From NCBI GenBank assembly GCA_963782605.1, contig CAWAKK010000005.1, forward strand, positions 434,001 to 498,000: DNA of 64,000 nt, in the 5' to 3' direction. The DNA comes from JBDTSW01 sp963782605. GTDB lineage: Bacteria; Actinomycetota; Thermoleophilia; Solirubrobacterales; 70-9. Both the position numbers and the translations under genes were made by a program. The notes under the pieces are model-generated. The model saw nothing but the letters and a program-made list of their open reading frames with translations. It ran no database searches and was not told where the DNA came from. Shown here piece after piece: positions 33,884 to 42,099 of the stretch (its first letter is position 1; every line of letters starts with the position of its first letter).

Positions 33884-34460
33884 TCAATCATCGTCGTCCT
33901 CGGCATCCTCGTCGCCCGAGCCGCCGGAGCCCGAGGACCCTGAGCCGCCGGAGTCAGAAGGCCCGAGCCGGTAGGGCCGGAGCCCGACGAGCCGGAGCCA
34001 CCGGATCCGGAGCCCGACGAGCCGGAGCCGCTCGAGCCCGAACCGGACGAACCCGAGCCCGAGGTGCCGGTGCCGGAGCCTCCACCGCCGGAGCCACCGT
34101 GCCCGGAGCTCCCCGAGCCCGAGCCGCTCGAGCCCGATCCTGACGAGCCGCTGCCCGGGCCGCTTAAGTCATCCTCTCCGCCTCCGTGCCCGGAGCCGCC
34201 ATGGCCCTCGCCTCCGCCGCCAGGCCCGCTGTGGTCATCGTCGTCCCCATGGTCGCCGCCGTCATCGCCGCCATGCCCTGGCCCGCCATGCTCGTCTCGG
34301 CCGTCGTCATCATCCCGGTCACCACGATCTTCGCCGCCCTCTTGGCCGCCGCGATCGTCATCCCCTTCATCGCCACCGCCGCCGCCTGCGCCGCCGGGAC
34401 CCCGCGAGCTGGACGCTTCGTCGCGCGCTGGCCCGCTGCCGCCACCGCCGCTCGGCTTCC
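33884..34460 (-). repeat. Low-complexity Gly/Ser/Asp/His coding stretch, displaced tail of the sigma factor
   Basis: Read on the minus strand, this segment encodes an acidic Gly-Asp-His-rich part (runs such as D-E-G-D-D-D and G-D-H-G-D-D-D-D) followed by many G-S-G-S-S units. This middle part is in a different frame from the sigma factor. The last ~24 codons (S-D-S-G-G-S-G-S-S-G...D-D-D-D, TGA at 33886-33884) are back in the sigma frame. So two frame changes, near 34440-34480 and near 33955-33965, cancel each other. It is probably the former C-terminal tail of the sigma-factor gene. At DNA level it is a GC-rich array of short GGC-TCS units prone to slippage or misassembly. Confidence 0.6.
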
Positions 34461-35290
34461 GGTTGTGCAGCTCCTGACGCCGAGGACGCCTGCGCTGATC
34501 CAGACGGCGACCCTCCGTCGCCTGTGTCGCGCAGCCCGATGCCCGCGCCGGTCGCGAGCGCGGCCGCGGCGACGATCGCACCTGCCTTGATCGCGAGGCC
34601 GCTGCCGCCGCCGGCGCTCGCTGCCGCCACGCCCGCAGCGGCGAGCCCAGCGCCCGCGGCAGCCTCGCCCGCGCCGGCACCCGGCGCCTCGGCGAGCAGC
34701 CAGCGCATCAGGGGCAGCGGGATCATCGCGCCGGCGGCATGGCGCACCCCACTGCGGGCGCGGAAGATCAGGCCGCGGACGGACGCCGGGGTGGCCCCAA
34801 GCCGGCTCGCGATCTCCTCATGGCTCAGGCCCTCGAGCTCGCGACCGACGAGCGCCTGCCGCTGCGCCTCTGGAAGGGCCTTGATGCCGGCGACCAGCGC
34901 TGCGACCTCCTCCTTGCGGGCGAGGATCTCCGGCGGGGGCGTGACGCCGTCGTACTGCTCGTCGAGCTCCACATGTACGCGCTCGTCGCGAACCGCGTTC
35001 AGCGACCGGTTGCGCACGATCGTGAACAGCCACGGCGCCAGGTGGACGTCGCTGTCGCCCTCGCGGAGGACGGAATAAACCCGCGTGAGCGACTCCTGAA
35101 CGATGTCCTCCGCGCGATGGGCCGGCACGATCCCCGCCGCGAACGCGACCAGGCGCGACCGGTAGCGGTGAACGATCTCCTCGAACGCCGCGTCGTTGCC
35201 CTCCCCGGCCAAGCGTGCGAGCCGCCGGTCCGACTGCAGGCGCAGTGCCGGACCCGCCAGTGATGCGAGCTTCGGGCGTGGCGACATCAT
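34367..35290 (-). CDS. ECF-like RNA polymerase sigma factor with C-terminal membrane helix
   Basis: The 307-aa product has sigma region 2 (about 30-105, with A-E-D-I-V-Q-E-S-L-T-R-V-Y and P-W-L-F-T-I-V-R-N-R-S-L-N) and region 4 (about 130-185, with L-P-E-A-Q-R-Q-A-L and the helix-turn-helix G-L-S-H-E-E-I-A-S-R-L-G-A-T-P-A-S-V-R). An Ala-Gly linker and one membrane helix (about 231-252) follow. The end, with a run of seven Arg, looks like out-of-frame translation; the probable true tail is the Gly/Ser/Asp-rich segment downstream in another frame. An intact version would be near 470 aa with its tail outside the membrane. No anti-sigma gene is adjacent, so the anchored tail may itself control release. 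Confidence 0.82.
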   Translation of the reverse strand: MMSPRPKLASLAGPALRLQSDRRLARLAGEGNDAAFEEIVHRYRSRLVAFAAGIVPAHRAEDIVQESLTRVYSVLREGDSDVHLAPWLFTIVRNRSLNAVRDERVHVELDEQYDGVTPPPEILARKEEVAALVAGIKALPEAQRQALVGRELEGLSHEEIASRLGATPASVRGLIFRARSGVRHAAGAMIPLPLMRWLLAEAPGAGAGEAAAGAGLAAAGVAAASAGGGSGLAIKAGAIVAAAALATGAGIGLRDTGDGGSPSGSAQASSASGAAQPEAERRWRQRASARRSVQLAGSRRRRRRRWR

Positions 35291-35422
35291 TGACTTGACA
35301 CGGTAGCCATCCCAAGATCACGCCTCGCGCGGTCGCTTGCCTCTTGCCCGAGTTACACCTGACCGCGCCAGCGCTGCCTGCTCGGCGAACCGTGGGCGCT
35401 GCCGGAGGTACCATCGGCGGTC

Positions 35423-35872
35423 TTGGCGGAGTCTTCGAGCAGCTCGAGCCTGGACGGGCTACCCGGCGGGATGCGGCGTGCCGTCGAGGGAGTGCTCACG
35501 TACGGCGAGCAGTTGCTCGCGGTGTGGGTCACGCGTGGCCTCGGCGCCAACGCCCTGGTGTGCGCGTCGGAACGCGTGCTGATCGCGAAGCGGACGGATT
35601 TGATCAACTGGACGGTCGCGGCGTACCCGTACGCGGAGCTCGCCGCGGCCTCGATGCTCGAAAGCCGGCCTGGGGCGACGCAGGTCGAGCTCGAGCCGCG
35701 TCACGCTCCGGAGCCGAGCGCCCCGGCTCCATTCGAGGACTTTCCGGATGCCTACTACCAGGAGTCGAGGCGCCTGGTTGCACCGAACACCGTCATGTTC
35801 CGAAACCGCCGCCGCGCGCGCGAGGCGGTGGAGTTCCTGGAGGGGATGATCGCTGCGGGCGGGCGCCGCTAG
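35423..35872 (+). CDS. PH-like domain protein of unknown function
   Basis: The 149-aa soluble protein resembles a bacterial pleckstrin-homology domain: G-E-Q-L-L-A-V-W-V-T-R-G, then strand L-V-C-A-S-E-R-V-L-I-A-K-R, then W-T-V-A-A-Y-P-Y-A-E-L-A-A-A-S-M, the usual order of a tandem-strand PH core. The C-terminal helix R-R-R-A-R-E-A-V-E-F-L-E follows. I infer the fold only from this pattern. A TACCAT box ends 9 nt before the TTG start. It is divergent from the sigma factor and convergent with the Gfo/Idh gene. Confidence 0.6.
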   Translation: MAESSSSSSLDGLPGGMRRAVEGVLTYGEQLLAVWVTRGLGANALVCASERVLIAKRTDLINWTVAAYPYAELAAASMLESRPGATQVELEPRHAPEPSAPAPFEDFPDAYYQESRRLVAPNTVMFRNRRRAREAVEFLEGMIAAGGRR

Positions 35873-35881
35873 CGCAGCTCC

Positions 35882-36835
35882 TCAGTCGATGATCTTCTCC
35901 ATGACCTCGACCGCCTTGGCGCCGTCCTCGCCGGTGGCGTAGGCCACGTCATCCCCGGAGAAGGCCCTGGTGAGGGCATCCAGCTGCGCGATCCAGGCGT
36001 TGGGCCGGTCGCCGGTGATGTCCTCAGGGTCGGCGTCCGGCTTTAGCAACAGCGCCTTGCCCTGGCCGATCGGGTTGGTGTTCTCGGCGACCAGGGCGCC
36101 CTCCGTGCCGTGGATCTCGACCCGGGTGAACTGGACCCAGACGTTGGTGCTGATCGTCAGCGTGGCCACGGGCTGCCCGGACTCGAACTTGAGTGCGGCG
36201 CCCACGGCATCGTCGGTCTCGAAGCCGAGGTGACGCTCGAAGTAGGCGGAGGCATCGGCGATATCGCCGAAGAACATCCGCAGCAGGTCGATGTGATGGG
36301 TGCCCACATCCGACAGGGCTCCCCATCGCGCGGTGTCGCGGCTTCGCCGCCACTCCGGCGGGGGACCTGGCCGATGGATCCCGTAGTACGTTCTGGCCAC
36401 CGAGGGCTCGCCGATGGCACCCTCGTCGAGGAGGCGCTTCATGTTCGCGTGGGCCGGGACGTAGCGTCCTTGGTAGCCCGTCGCGAGCTTCACGTCCGCC
36501 TTCTGTGCCGCCTCGACAAGCTCCCATGCGCCCTTCGCGTCGTAGGCCAGCGGTTTCTCCAGCAGCACGTGCTTGCCGGCGTCGAGCGCGGCCATGCCCT
36601 GCTCGTGATGAAGCCACGTGGGGGAAGCGACCCAGACCGCCTCGAGGCCGGGCGCGGCCAGGAATTCGGAGATGTCGGCGGTGGCCGTCTCGAGGCCGTG
36701 CTCGGATCCAAACTCCTCGGCCCGGCCGGCGTCGCTGCTGAGGACGGCGACCAGCTCCGCGGCCTGCGCCTCTTCGAAGGCGTTGAGCCCTCCCCGGTCC
36801 ACGAGCCCGTGTGTCCCGATCAAACCCCAGCGCAT
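35882..36835 (-). CDS. Gfo/Idh/MocA family oxidoreductase
   Basis: The 317-aa NAD(P)-dependent dehydrogenase has an N-terminal Rossmann fold (M-R-W-G-L-I-G-T-H-G-L), the catalytic-region motif H-V-L-L-E-K-P-L (about 90-97), and the C-terminal beta-sheet domain with G-T-H-H-I-D-L-L. Such enzymes oxidise sugars, inositols or related polyols. I chose the second ATG (36835), because GGAGG lies 7 nt upstream of it and only 1 nt before the first ATG (36841). The upstream 200-bp gap leads into the catabolic island promoter on the other strand, so this gene may mark the island border. Confidence 0.88.
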   Translation of the reverse strand: MRWGLIGTHGLVDRGGLNAFEEAQAAELVAVLSSDAGRAEEFGSEHGLETATADISEFLAAPGLEAVWVASPTWLHHEQGMAALDAGKHVLLEKPLAYDAKGAWELVEAAQKADVKLATGYQGRYVPAHANMKRLLDEGAIGEPSVARTYYGIHRPGPPPEWRRSRDTARWGALSDVGTHHIDLLRMFFGDIADASAYFERHLGFETDDAVGAALKFESGQPVATLTISTNVWVQFTRVEIHGTEGALVAENTNPIGQGKALLLKPDADPEDITGDRPNAWIAQLDALTRAFSGDDVAYATGEDGAKAVEVMEKIID

Positions 36836-36960
36836 GGGCATTCCTCCGTTCGTAGTCGTGGCCAGGCCGCACGCCAGGCGCGGCGAATGGACGTTAGCAC
36901 CACTTATGATCAGGCCGCCGCCAGGCGGTGGAGGGCGGCTTGTTCTTACAAAGATTCGGC

Positions 36961-37018
36961 TTGACTTCGCGAAAACCCAGGGATACGGTAGTGTTGCTTT
37001 TGCTTTGTAGCGAAGCTA
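36961..37018 (+). promoter_or_regulatory. Sigma-70-type promoter with paired TAGYRNNRCTW operator (unit A)
   Basis: TTGACT (36961-36966), a 17-bp spacer and TACGGT (36984-36989) form a near-consensus promoter. An 11-bp repeat TAGTGTTGCTT starts on the last base of the -10 (36989-36999), and a second, TAGCGAAGCTA, follows 19 bp later (37008-37018). The second copy would lie just downstream of the transcript start. The layout recurs at 43.96 and 53.37 kb and suits a repressor that blocks RNA polymerase. The rest of the 36842-37058 gap shows nothing else. Confidence 0.7.
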
Positions 37019-37058
37019 TCGAGTTAAGGCTGTGTTCGCTTTCGGGAGGAGAGGTTTC

Positions 37059-38178
37059 ATGACCCTTGGATCGTCCAAGAAGCTTGCGGTTGCAATCGCG
37101 CTCGCCTGTTCAGTCGGTGTGCTCGCCGCCTGTGGAGGTGGTGACGACGAGGGCGACTCCGGCGACGACGCGAGTAGCGGCAGTGGCGATATCGAGGCCC
37201 AGAGCGTCATCAGGTTCGCCTTCGCCCCTGACCCGGTCTTCAACTACATGAACGACAGCGGCATCCTCGAGAAGAAGAGCGCCGAGGCCGGCATCGAGAT
37301 AAACGCCTTCCAGTCGTTCGACGAGTTCGGACTGTTCGCCGGTGGCAACGCGGACATCCTCTCCACCGGTAGCTACGAGACACCGCTGCTCGACGAGCAG
37401 GGGATCGAGACGGTCACCTTCGGCAAGTACAACGCCAACAAGGACATCTTCGCCGTGTCCGCCGACGAGGACTGGGAGACGGCGGCCGACCTGGACGAAG
37501 GCTGCAAGGTCGCCGCCGAGTCCGACGACGGGCAACCTGGTCATCTGGAAGGCGCTGATCGACCAGATCGACGGTCGCGAGATCGCCGAGGGATCGGACG
37601 ACCTCGAGCTCGTCACGGCCGACTACCAGATCATGCCCCAGCTGCTCGAGGACGGGGAGATCTGCGGCGGCGTCATCGACCCGGTGCAGGCCACCGAGGC
37701 TCTGCGGACGGGCCAGATCAAGGCGCTTTACGACGGCAAGTCGGCCTCGCAGCTCTACGCGGAGGAGTTCGCGGACGACCCGAACCACATGGGCGTCGAC
37801 TCGAACAACTTCGTCGCCCGCAAGGAGTGGTTCGACGAGCACCCGGAGGAGGTCGCGTTCTTCCTCGACGCCTGGCAGGAGGGCATGGACGCTTGGATCA
37901 AGGACTCCGACCAGATCATCGCCGACTACCCCGAGGACTTCGCGGTGCAGAGCCCGGAGGATGAGAAGTTCATGCAGGACTACGTCGACAACGTCTTCGA
38001 CTTCCAGCAGGATTCGGTCTATCTGACTCCTGAGTGGATCGAGAACGAAGAGGGCGTCTTCGACCTGATCCAGGAGGCGGGCGTCGTCGAGGAGGACACG
38101 GTGTTCCCCGAACATGCGGTCGTCGATCCGAAGACGGGCGAAGTCACGGAGACGCTCGGCGGCTCGGACTCGGAGTAG
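37059..38178 (+). pseudogene. ABC substrate-binding lipoprotein (NitT/TauT type), frameshifted
   Basis: Two frames together make one binding protein of about 372 aa, clearly related to the intact 360-aa paralogue at 45043. Frame one (from ATG 37059 after GGGAGGAG) has a lipoprotein signal with V-L-A-A-C and the lobe I blocks I-R-F-A-F-A-P-D-P and A-D-I-L-S-T-G-S-Y-E-T-P. It breaks after E-S-D-D-G. Frame two resumes at N-L-V-I-W-K-A-L-I-D (37534) and runs to the TAG at 38178. A GGG at 37530-37532 with one G too many explains the break. It may be a true mutation or a base-calling error. The protein would deliver substrate to the two permeases that follow. Confidence 0.85.
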
Positions 38179-38217
38179 GCGTCACCGAACCGGGCCAGGA
38201 GTAGATCGAGAGGGAAG

Positions 38218-39051
38218 GTGGCCGCGGCGTCGACCACGATGCGGGCCCCCGGGCCGACGCTCGGGGGCCTTCGCAGTCGAGCCGTGGCGAGGGTCGGTCT
38301 TTCGGTCCTCGGGCTGCTGTCGTTCCTCGGCCTGTGGGCGGCGCTCTCCGAGTGGAAGTTCGAGCCGTTCGTCCTGCCGTCGCCGTTCGCGGTGGCGGAG
38401 AACATGGTCGACTTGCTCGAGGAGGGGCTGGTCGGCGAGGCGTTCTTCAAGAGCCTCCAGAAGACGCTGATGGGCTGGGGCGCTGCGATGCTGTTCGGCA
38501 TCCCCATCGGGCTCATGATGGGCCGGTTCCGGTACGCGCGCGCGTTCTTCCACGACTTCGTGTACGTGCTGTCGAACGTGCCCCTGGTCGTTTACGCGGT
38601 GATCTCGCTGGTCGTCTTCGGGATCAGCGACATCGGCCCGGCTTTCGTGGTCATGCTGCTGGTGCTGCCGGCCGTTTCCATCAACGTGGCCGCGGGGGTG
38701 GCCTCGGCCGATCAAGGGCTGCTCGACATGAGCCGGGCCTTCGGGCGGAAGGGATCCAGGGTGGCCCGCTGGGTCGTTGTCCCGGCCGTCCTCCCGTTCC
38801 TGCTCGCCGCGGCGAGGGTTTCCTTCGCCGACTCGTGGAAGCTCGAGGCGCTGACCGAGACCTTCGGCAGTGCGAGCGGAGTCGGCTTCCAGATCCACAA
38901 GGCGTTTACCACGTTCTCCGTGCTCGACGCGCTGTCGTGGATGATGTTCTTCGTCATCTTCGTCATCGTGATCGAGCGCCTGCTGCTGGCGCCGGCCGAG
39001 CGCAGGATCTTCGCCTGGAGGAACCCGGGCCGGGCTCAGGGGGCTGACTGA
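38218..39051 (+). CDS. ABC transporter permease (NitT/TauT type)
   Basis: The 277-aa inner-membrane permease has about six helices and the BPD_transp_1 coupling loop near 175-200 (D-M-S-R-A-F-G-R-K-G), which docks to the ATPase. It begins with F-V-L-P-S-P-F-A-V-A, a stretch typical of SsuC/TauC permeases. The GTG at 38218 follows GAGAGGGAAG closely; ATG 38239 is an alternative. It overlaps the next permease by one base (TGATG). Its close relative is the permease at 46157. Confidence 0.92.
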   Translation: MAAASTTMRAPGPTLGGLRSRAVARVGLSVLGLLSFLGLWAALSEWKFEPFVLPSPFAVAENMVDLLEEGLVGEAFFKSLQKTLMGWGAAMLFGIPIGLMMGRFRYARAFFHDFVYVLSNVPLVVYAVISLVVFGISDIGPAFVVMLLVLPAVSINVAAGVASADQGLLDMSRAFGRKGSRVARWVVVPAVLPFLLAAARVSFADSWKLEALTETFGSASGVGFQIHKAFTTFSVLDALSWMMFFVIFVIVIERLLLAPAERRIFAWRNPGRAQGAD

Positions 39052-39932
39052 TGGAAGCGGGTGACCGCACCCTGAGCGATCTCCCGGGGTTCGACCCGCG
39101 GGACGCCGATATCGCGGTCGAGGAGATCGAGGCGATCGACCCCCTTGAGCGAGGGCGGCGGCACGGGATCTGGAAGGTCTTGACCAGCGACTTCGCCGCG
39201 GTGTGGACCTCCCGGATCCTCGCGGTGCTGCTGTGGGCCCTGGTGGGCGCTGCCGTCGACCGGATCCCCGGTCCGGTCGAGGTGATCGACTTCCTCATCG
39301 AACACAGCGAGCTGCTGTGGCCGAACATCTGGGTCAGCATCAAGTCCGCGCTCTGGGCGATGTGCATCATCCTTGTCGCGGGCATCCTGCTCGGCTTCGC
39401 CATGGGCCGCTGGTGGCCGATCCGCTACTTCTTCACCGACCTGGTGATGGTCGGGATCGCCTTGCCGGCCTTCATCTGGGCGCTGCTGGCGGTGATGTGG
39501 TGGGGGTTCGACGACATCGGCCCGGTCTTCGTCGCCTGCGTTTCCGCGACGCCGATGCTGATCATCAGCACGCGGCAGGGGGCGCAGTCCGTCGACGGCG
39601 ACCTGCAGAAGATGTCGACCGCCTACAACGTGCCCGTCGTCCGCCAGTTCCGCCAGCTCGTGCTGCCGACGATGAGCGAATACATCATCGCCGGCTTCCG
39701 GTTCGCGACGCTCGCGGCCTGGGGCGCGATCCTGCTGGTCGAGTTCTTCGGCAGCGAGGATGGGATCGGCTTCCAGGCGAACTACTGGTATGACGCCGGG
39801 AGCTTCACCGGCATGATCGCCTGGGGGTTCGTGATGCTGGTGATCATCGTCGCGGTCGACAAGGTGCTCATGGAGCCGGCCCTGAAGCGGACCAGGCGCT
39901 GGCGCGCCGACACCAAGGCCTGGACCCTGTAG
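39051..39932 (+). CDS. ABC transporter permease (NitT/TauT type), second subunit
   Basis: The 293-aa permease has a cytoplasmic N-terminus of about 45 residues, then about six helices with the coupling loop K-M-S-T-A-Y-N-V-P-V (about 185-194). It differs from the preceding permease and pairs with it as a heterodimer; the equivalent partner in the second system is at 47031. The ATG overlaps the upstream stop. No ATPase follows here; the island ATPases are at 47995 and 53438. Confidence 0.92.
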   Translation: MEAGDRTLSDLPGFDPRDADIAVEEIEAIDPLERGRRHGIWKVLTSDFAAVWTSRILAVLLWALVGAAVDRIPGPVEVIDFLIEHSELLWPNIWVSIKSALWAMCIILVAGILLGFAMGRWWPIRYFFTDLVMVGIALPAFIWALLAVMWWGFDDIGPVFVACVSATPMLIISTRQGAQSVDGDLQKMSTAYNVPVVRQFRQLVLPTMSEYIIAGFRFATLAAWGAILLVEFFGSEDGIGFQANYWYDAGSFTGMIAWGFVMLVIIVAVDKVLMEPALKRTRRWRADTKAWTL

Positions 39933-39936
39933 GCGC

Positions 39937-40500
39937 ATGCGGCCGTCGCTGGTCGCCGCGGTCGTCGTCGCCGCGGCTGCGATGGCCGGCTGCTCGGACG
40001 CCGAGCCCGACGCGGAGCCTCCAGCTTTCGTCCAGCTGCCCGACAGTCGGCTGATCAAGGTCCAGAGTGTCGGGCTCGCGGCCTTCGGCCCGATCAACCC
40101 CCACACGGCCACGGTCGCACTGGTACGGGAGGCGTTCGGCGAGGAGAGCGCCGAGAGGGCCAACGGGGCCGAATGCCGCCGCCGCTGGGCCACTCTGGGG
40201 CTCGAGATCGCCTTCGTGGCTGGTGACGGCGGGGATGCCTGCGCCGACGACGCCCGCATCGAGTCGCTGACCGTGGCCGGCACGGCCGCCGCGACCGCGG
40301 GATGGCAAACGGCCGAGGGGATCAGGCCGCTGCAATCAGTCAAGGCGGTCGAGCGGATCTATCCCGATGTGGGGGAGATCGGCTCGGGCACCGTGGCGCT
40401 GGTCAGGCCTCCGCGTGAGTTGCCGGGCCCGCCCGTACTCGTGATCACGGTCGCGGAGGGCGAGGTCCAGTCGATGAAGTTCCCGCTCGGGGCCGGCTAG
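39937..40500 (+). CDS. Lipoprotein of unknown function
   Basis: The 187-aa product has a signal peptide and lipobox A-M-A-G-C (Cys at about 19), then a compact domain with a possible disulfide pair (G-A-E-C-R-R-R-W and G-D-A-C-A-D-D). I do not recognise a family. The start comes 4 nt after the permease stop, so it is likely co-expressed with transporter 1 and may help binding at the cell surface. It ends in a shared CTAG with the convergent ThDP enzyme gene. Confidence 0.7.
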   Translation: MRPSLVAAVVVAAAAMAGCSDAEPDAEPPAFVQLPDSRLIKVQSVGLAAFGPINPHTATVALVREAFGEESAERANGAECRRRWATLGLEIAFVAGDGGDACADDARIESLTVAGTAAATAGWQTAEGIRPLQSVKAVERIYPDVGEIGSGTVALVRPPRELPGPPVLVITVAEGEVQSMKFPLGAG

Positions 40501-42083
40501 CCGACGCGGACCTCGATCAGGGAGGGGCCCTCGGCGTTGAGCGCCTCCTCGATCAGACCGGTCAGCTCACTCGCGTCTTCGGTGGCGGCGCCACGCGCGC
40601 CGAAGGCCTTCGCAGCGGTCGCGAAGTCAGGGCTCGGCAGGTCCACCGCGATCGGTGGCTGGCCGCGCTCGACCATCTCGCGGCGGATCTCCCCGTAGCC
40701 ACCGTCGTTGACGATCACCACGACGATGCCCAGCCCTAGCGCAGCGGCTGCTGCCAGCTCGGGAAGCGTAAACATCGCTCCGCCGTCCCCGACCAGGGCG
40801 ACCACATCGCGCTCCGGTTGGGCGAGCTTGGCCCCGATCGCGGCGGGGATCGCATAGCCCAGCGGAGCGAACCCGGTGGGGTAGAGGAAGCAGCGCGGCT
40901 CGGTGCGCGGGATCAGGTGGACGGCGCCGTAGTAGCAGGCCCGGGTGGAGTCGCCGGCGAGGATCGCCTCGTCGGAGAGCCCCGCGTCGAGTGCCGCGAC
41001 CGCTTCGGAGAGGGCGCCTAAGTCCGCGAGCGCCTCCTCCCGCAGGACCGCACGGACCTCTTCGCCGGCCGCGGCGCCTCGGTCGCGCCCGTCCCCGTTT
41101 CCGATCTCGGCCGCCAGCGCGGCGAGCGAGGCGCCTGCGTCGCCGACGATCGCCACGGTCGCGGTGGCGTTCTTGTTGCGCTGCGCCGGGTCGATGTCGA
41201 TTCGGATCAGGCTTCCGTCGAGGACGAGCGGCGGCTTGTGCCAGAGGTCCGACTCGGCGAGCTCGGTGCCCACGGCGAGGACGGCGTCGCACTCGGCGAG
41301 CAGGCGCTGTGCCGAAGCCAGCCGGATCGAGGCGCCCAGCGAGAGCGGGTCCTGCTCCGAGACCGTGCCCTTGCCGTTCGCGGTGGTGATCACGGGAGCC
41401 CCCAGCGCTCGCGCGAGCTTCAGGGCCGACGACCCCGCATCGGCGGCACCGCCGCCGAGGACGATGGCCGCCCTTCCCGCTTCGCTGAGGAGCCGGGCCG
41501 CCTCAGCGATCAGGCTGGGATCCGGGGCAGGCGGATCCGTGCCCGCCTCGACGGGTCCGGGAGGGTCGCCGGTCGCCTCCATCGCATCGAGCGGGATCTC
41601 CACGTAGGCCGGGCGCGGGCGCCCGGAGCGGAACCGGTCGAAGGCCGCATCGATCGCGGCGGCTGCGGTGACCGGGTCCTCTACCCGGACGGCCGAGGCT
41701 GCGACGCCGGCCATCGCCCCGGTCTGGTCGCGGGCCTCGTGAAGGTAGCCGGTGTCGCCGCCCGCGACGGATGTGGCCATTCCGGGGGCCAGCACCAGCA
41801 TCGGGACCGAATCCGAATGCGCGGTGGCGACCGCTGTCGCGAGGTTGAGGACGCCGGGCCCGCTCGTCGCGATGCAGACGCCGGGGCCGCCTCCGCTGCG
41901 TGCGTATCCATCGGCTGCGTATCCGGACCCCTGTTCGTGCCGGGGCAGGACATGCTCGATCGACGAGTCCGCCAGGGCCCGATACAGCCGCAGGTTGTGG
42001 GTCCCCGGGATCCCGAAGACGTGCCTTACACCGTGCGCCTCGAGACGGGCGATGACCGTCTCGGCGGTTGTGGGTGCCGCCAT
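40497..42083 (-). CDS. ThDP-dependent decarboxylase / acetolactate synthase-like enzyme
   Basis: The 528-aa enzyme has the three-domain ThDP fold. The activating Glu is in R-H-E-Q-G-S-G-Y-A-A-D-G (about 47-58), and the ThDP/Mg motif is V-G-D-G-G-A-M-F-T...V-N-D-G-G-Y-G (about 435-470), with Asp in the place of the second Asn. The sequence is closer to benzoylformate decarboxylase and acetolactate synthase-like proteins than to pyruvate oxidase. The expected reaction is decarboxylation or carboligation of a 2-oxo acid, perhaps made by the island dehydrogenases. I took the ATG at 42083. It lies 16 nt after an amidohydrolase gene in the same operon. Confidence 0.87.
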   Translation of the reverse strand: MAAPTTAETVIARLEAHGVRHVFGIPGTHNLRLYRALADSSIEHVLPRHEQGSGYAADGYARSGGGPGVCIATSGPGVLNLATAVATAHSDSVPMLVLAPGMATSVAGGDTGYLHEARDQTGAMAGVAASAVRVEDPVTAAAAIDAAFDRFRSGRPRPAYVEIPLDAMEATGDPPGPVEAGTDPPAPDPSLIAEAARLLSEAGRAAIVLGGGAADAGSSALKLARALGAPVITTANGKGTVSEQDPLSLGASIRLASAQRLLAECDAVLAVGTELAESDLWHKPPLVLDGSLIRIDIDPAQRNKNATATVAIVGDAGASLAALAAEIGNGDGRDRGAAAGEEVRAVLREEALADLGALSEAVAALDAGLSDEAILAGDSTRACYYGAVHLIPRTEPRCFLYPTGFAPLGYAIPAAIGAKLAQPERDVVALVGDGGAMFTLPELAAAAALGLGIVVVIVNDGGYGEIRREMVERGQPPIAVDLPSPDFATAAKAFGARGAATEDASELTGLIEEALNAEGPSLIEVRVG

Positions 42084-42099
42084 CGCCCGTGTGCGGCGC

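Noticed and set aside
34164..34445. A 93-codon Met/Ala/Thr-rich minus frame within the low-complexity stretch
   Set aside because: It is the third frame of the Gly/Asp repeat tract and has no independent start signal or domain.
33884..34460. The GC-rich repeat tract as a CRISPR array or minisatellite
   Set aside because: Units are only 3-9 nt, imperfect and coding-like (Gly/Ser codons); there are no constant repeats with unique spacers.
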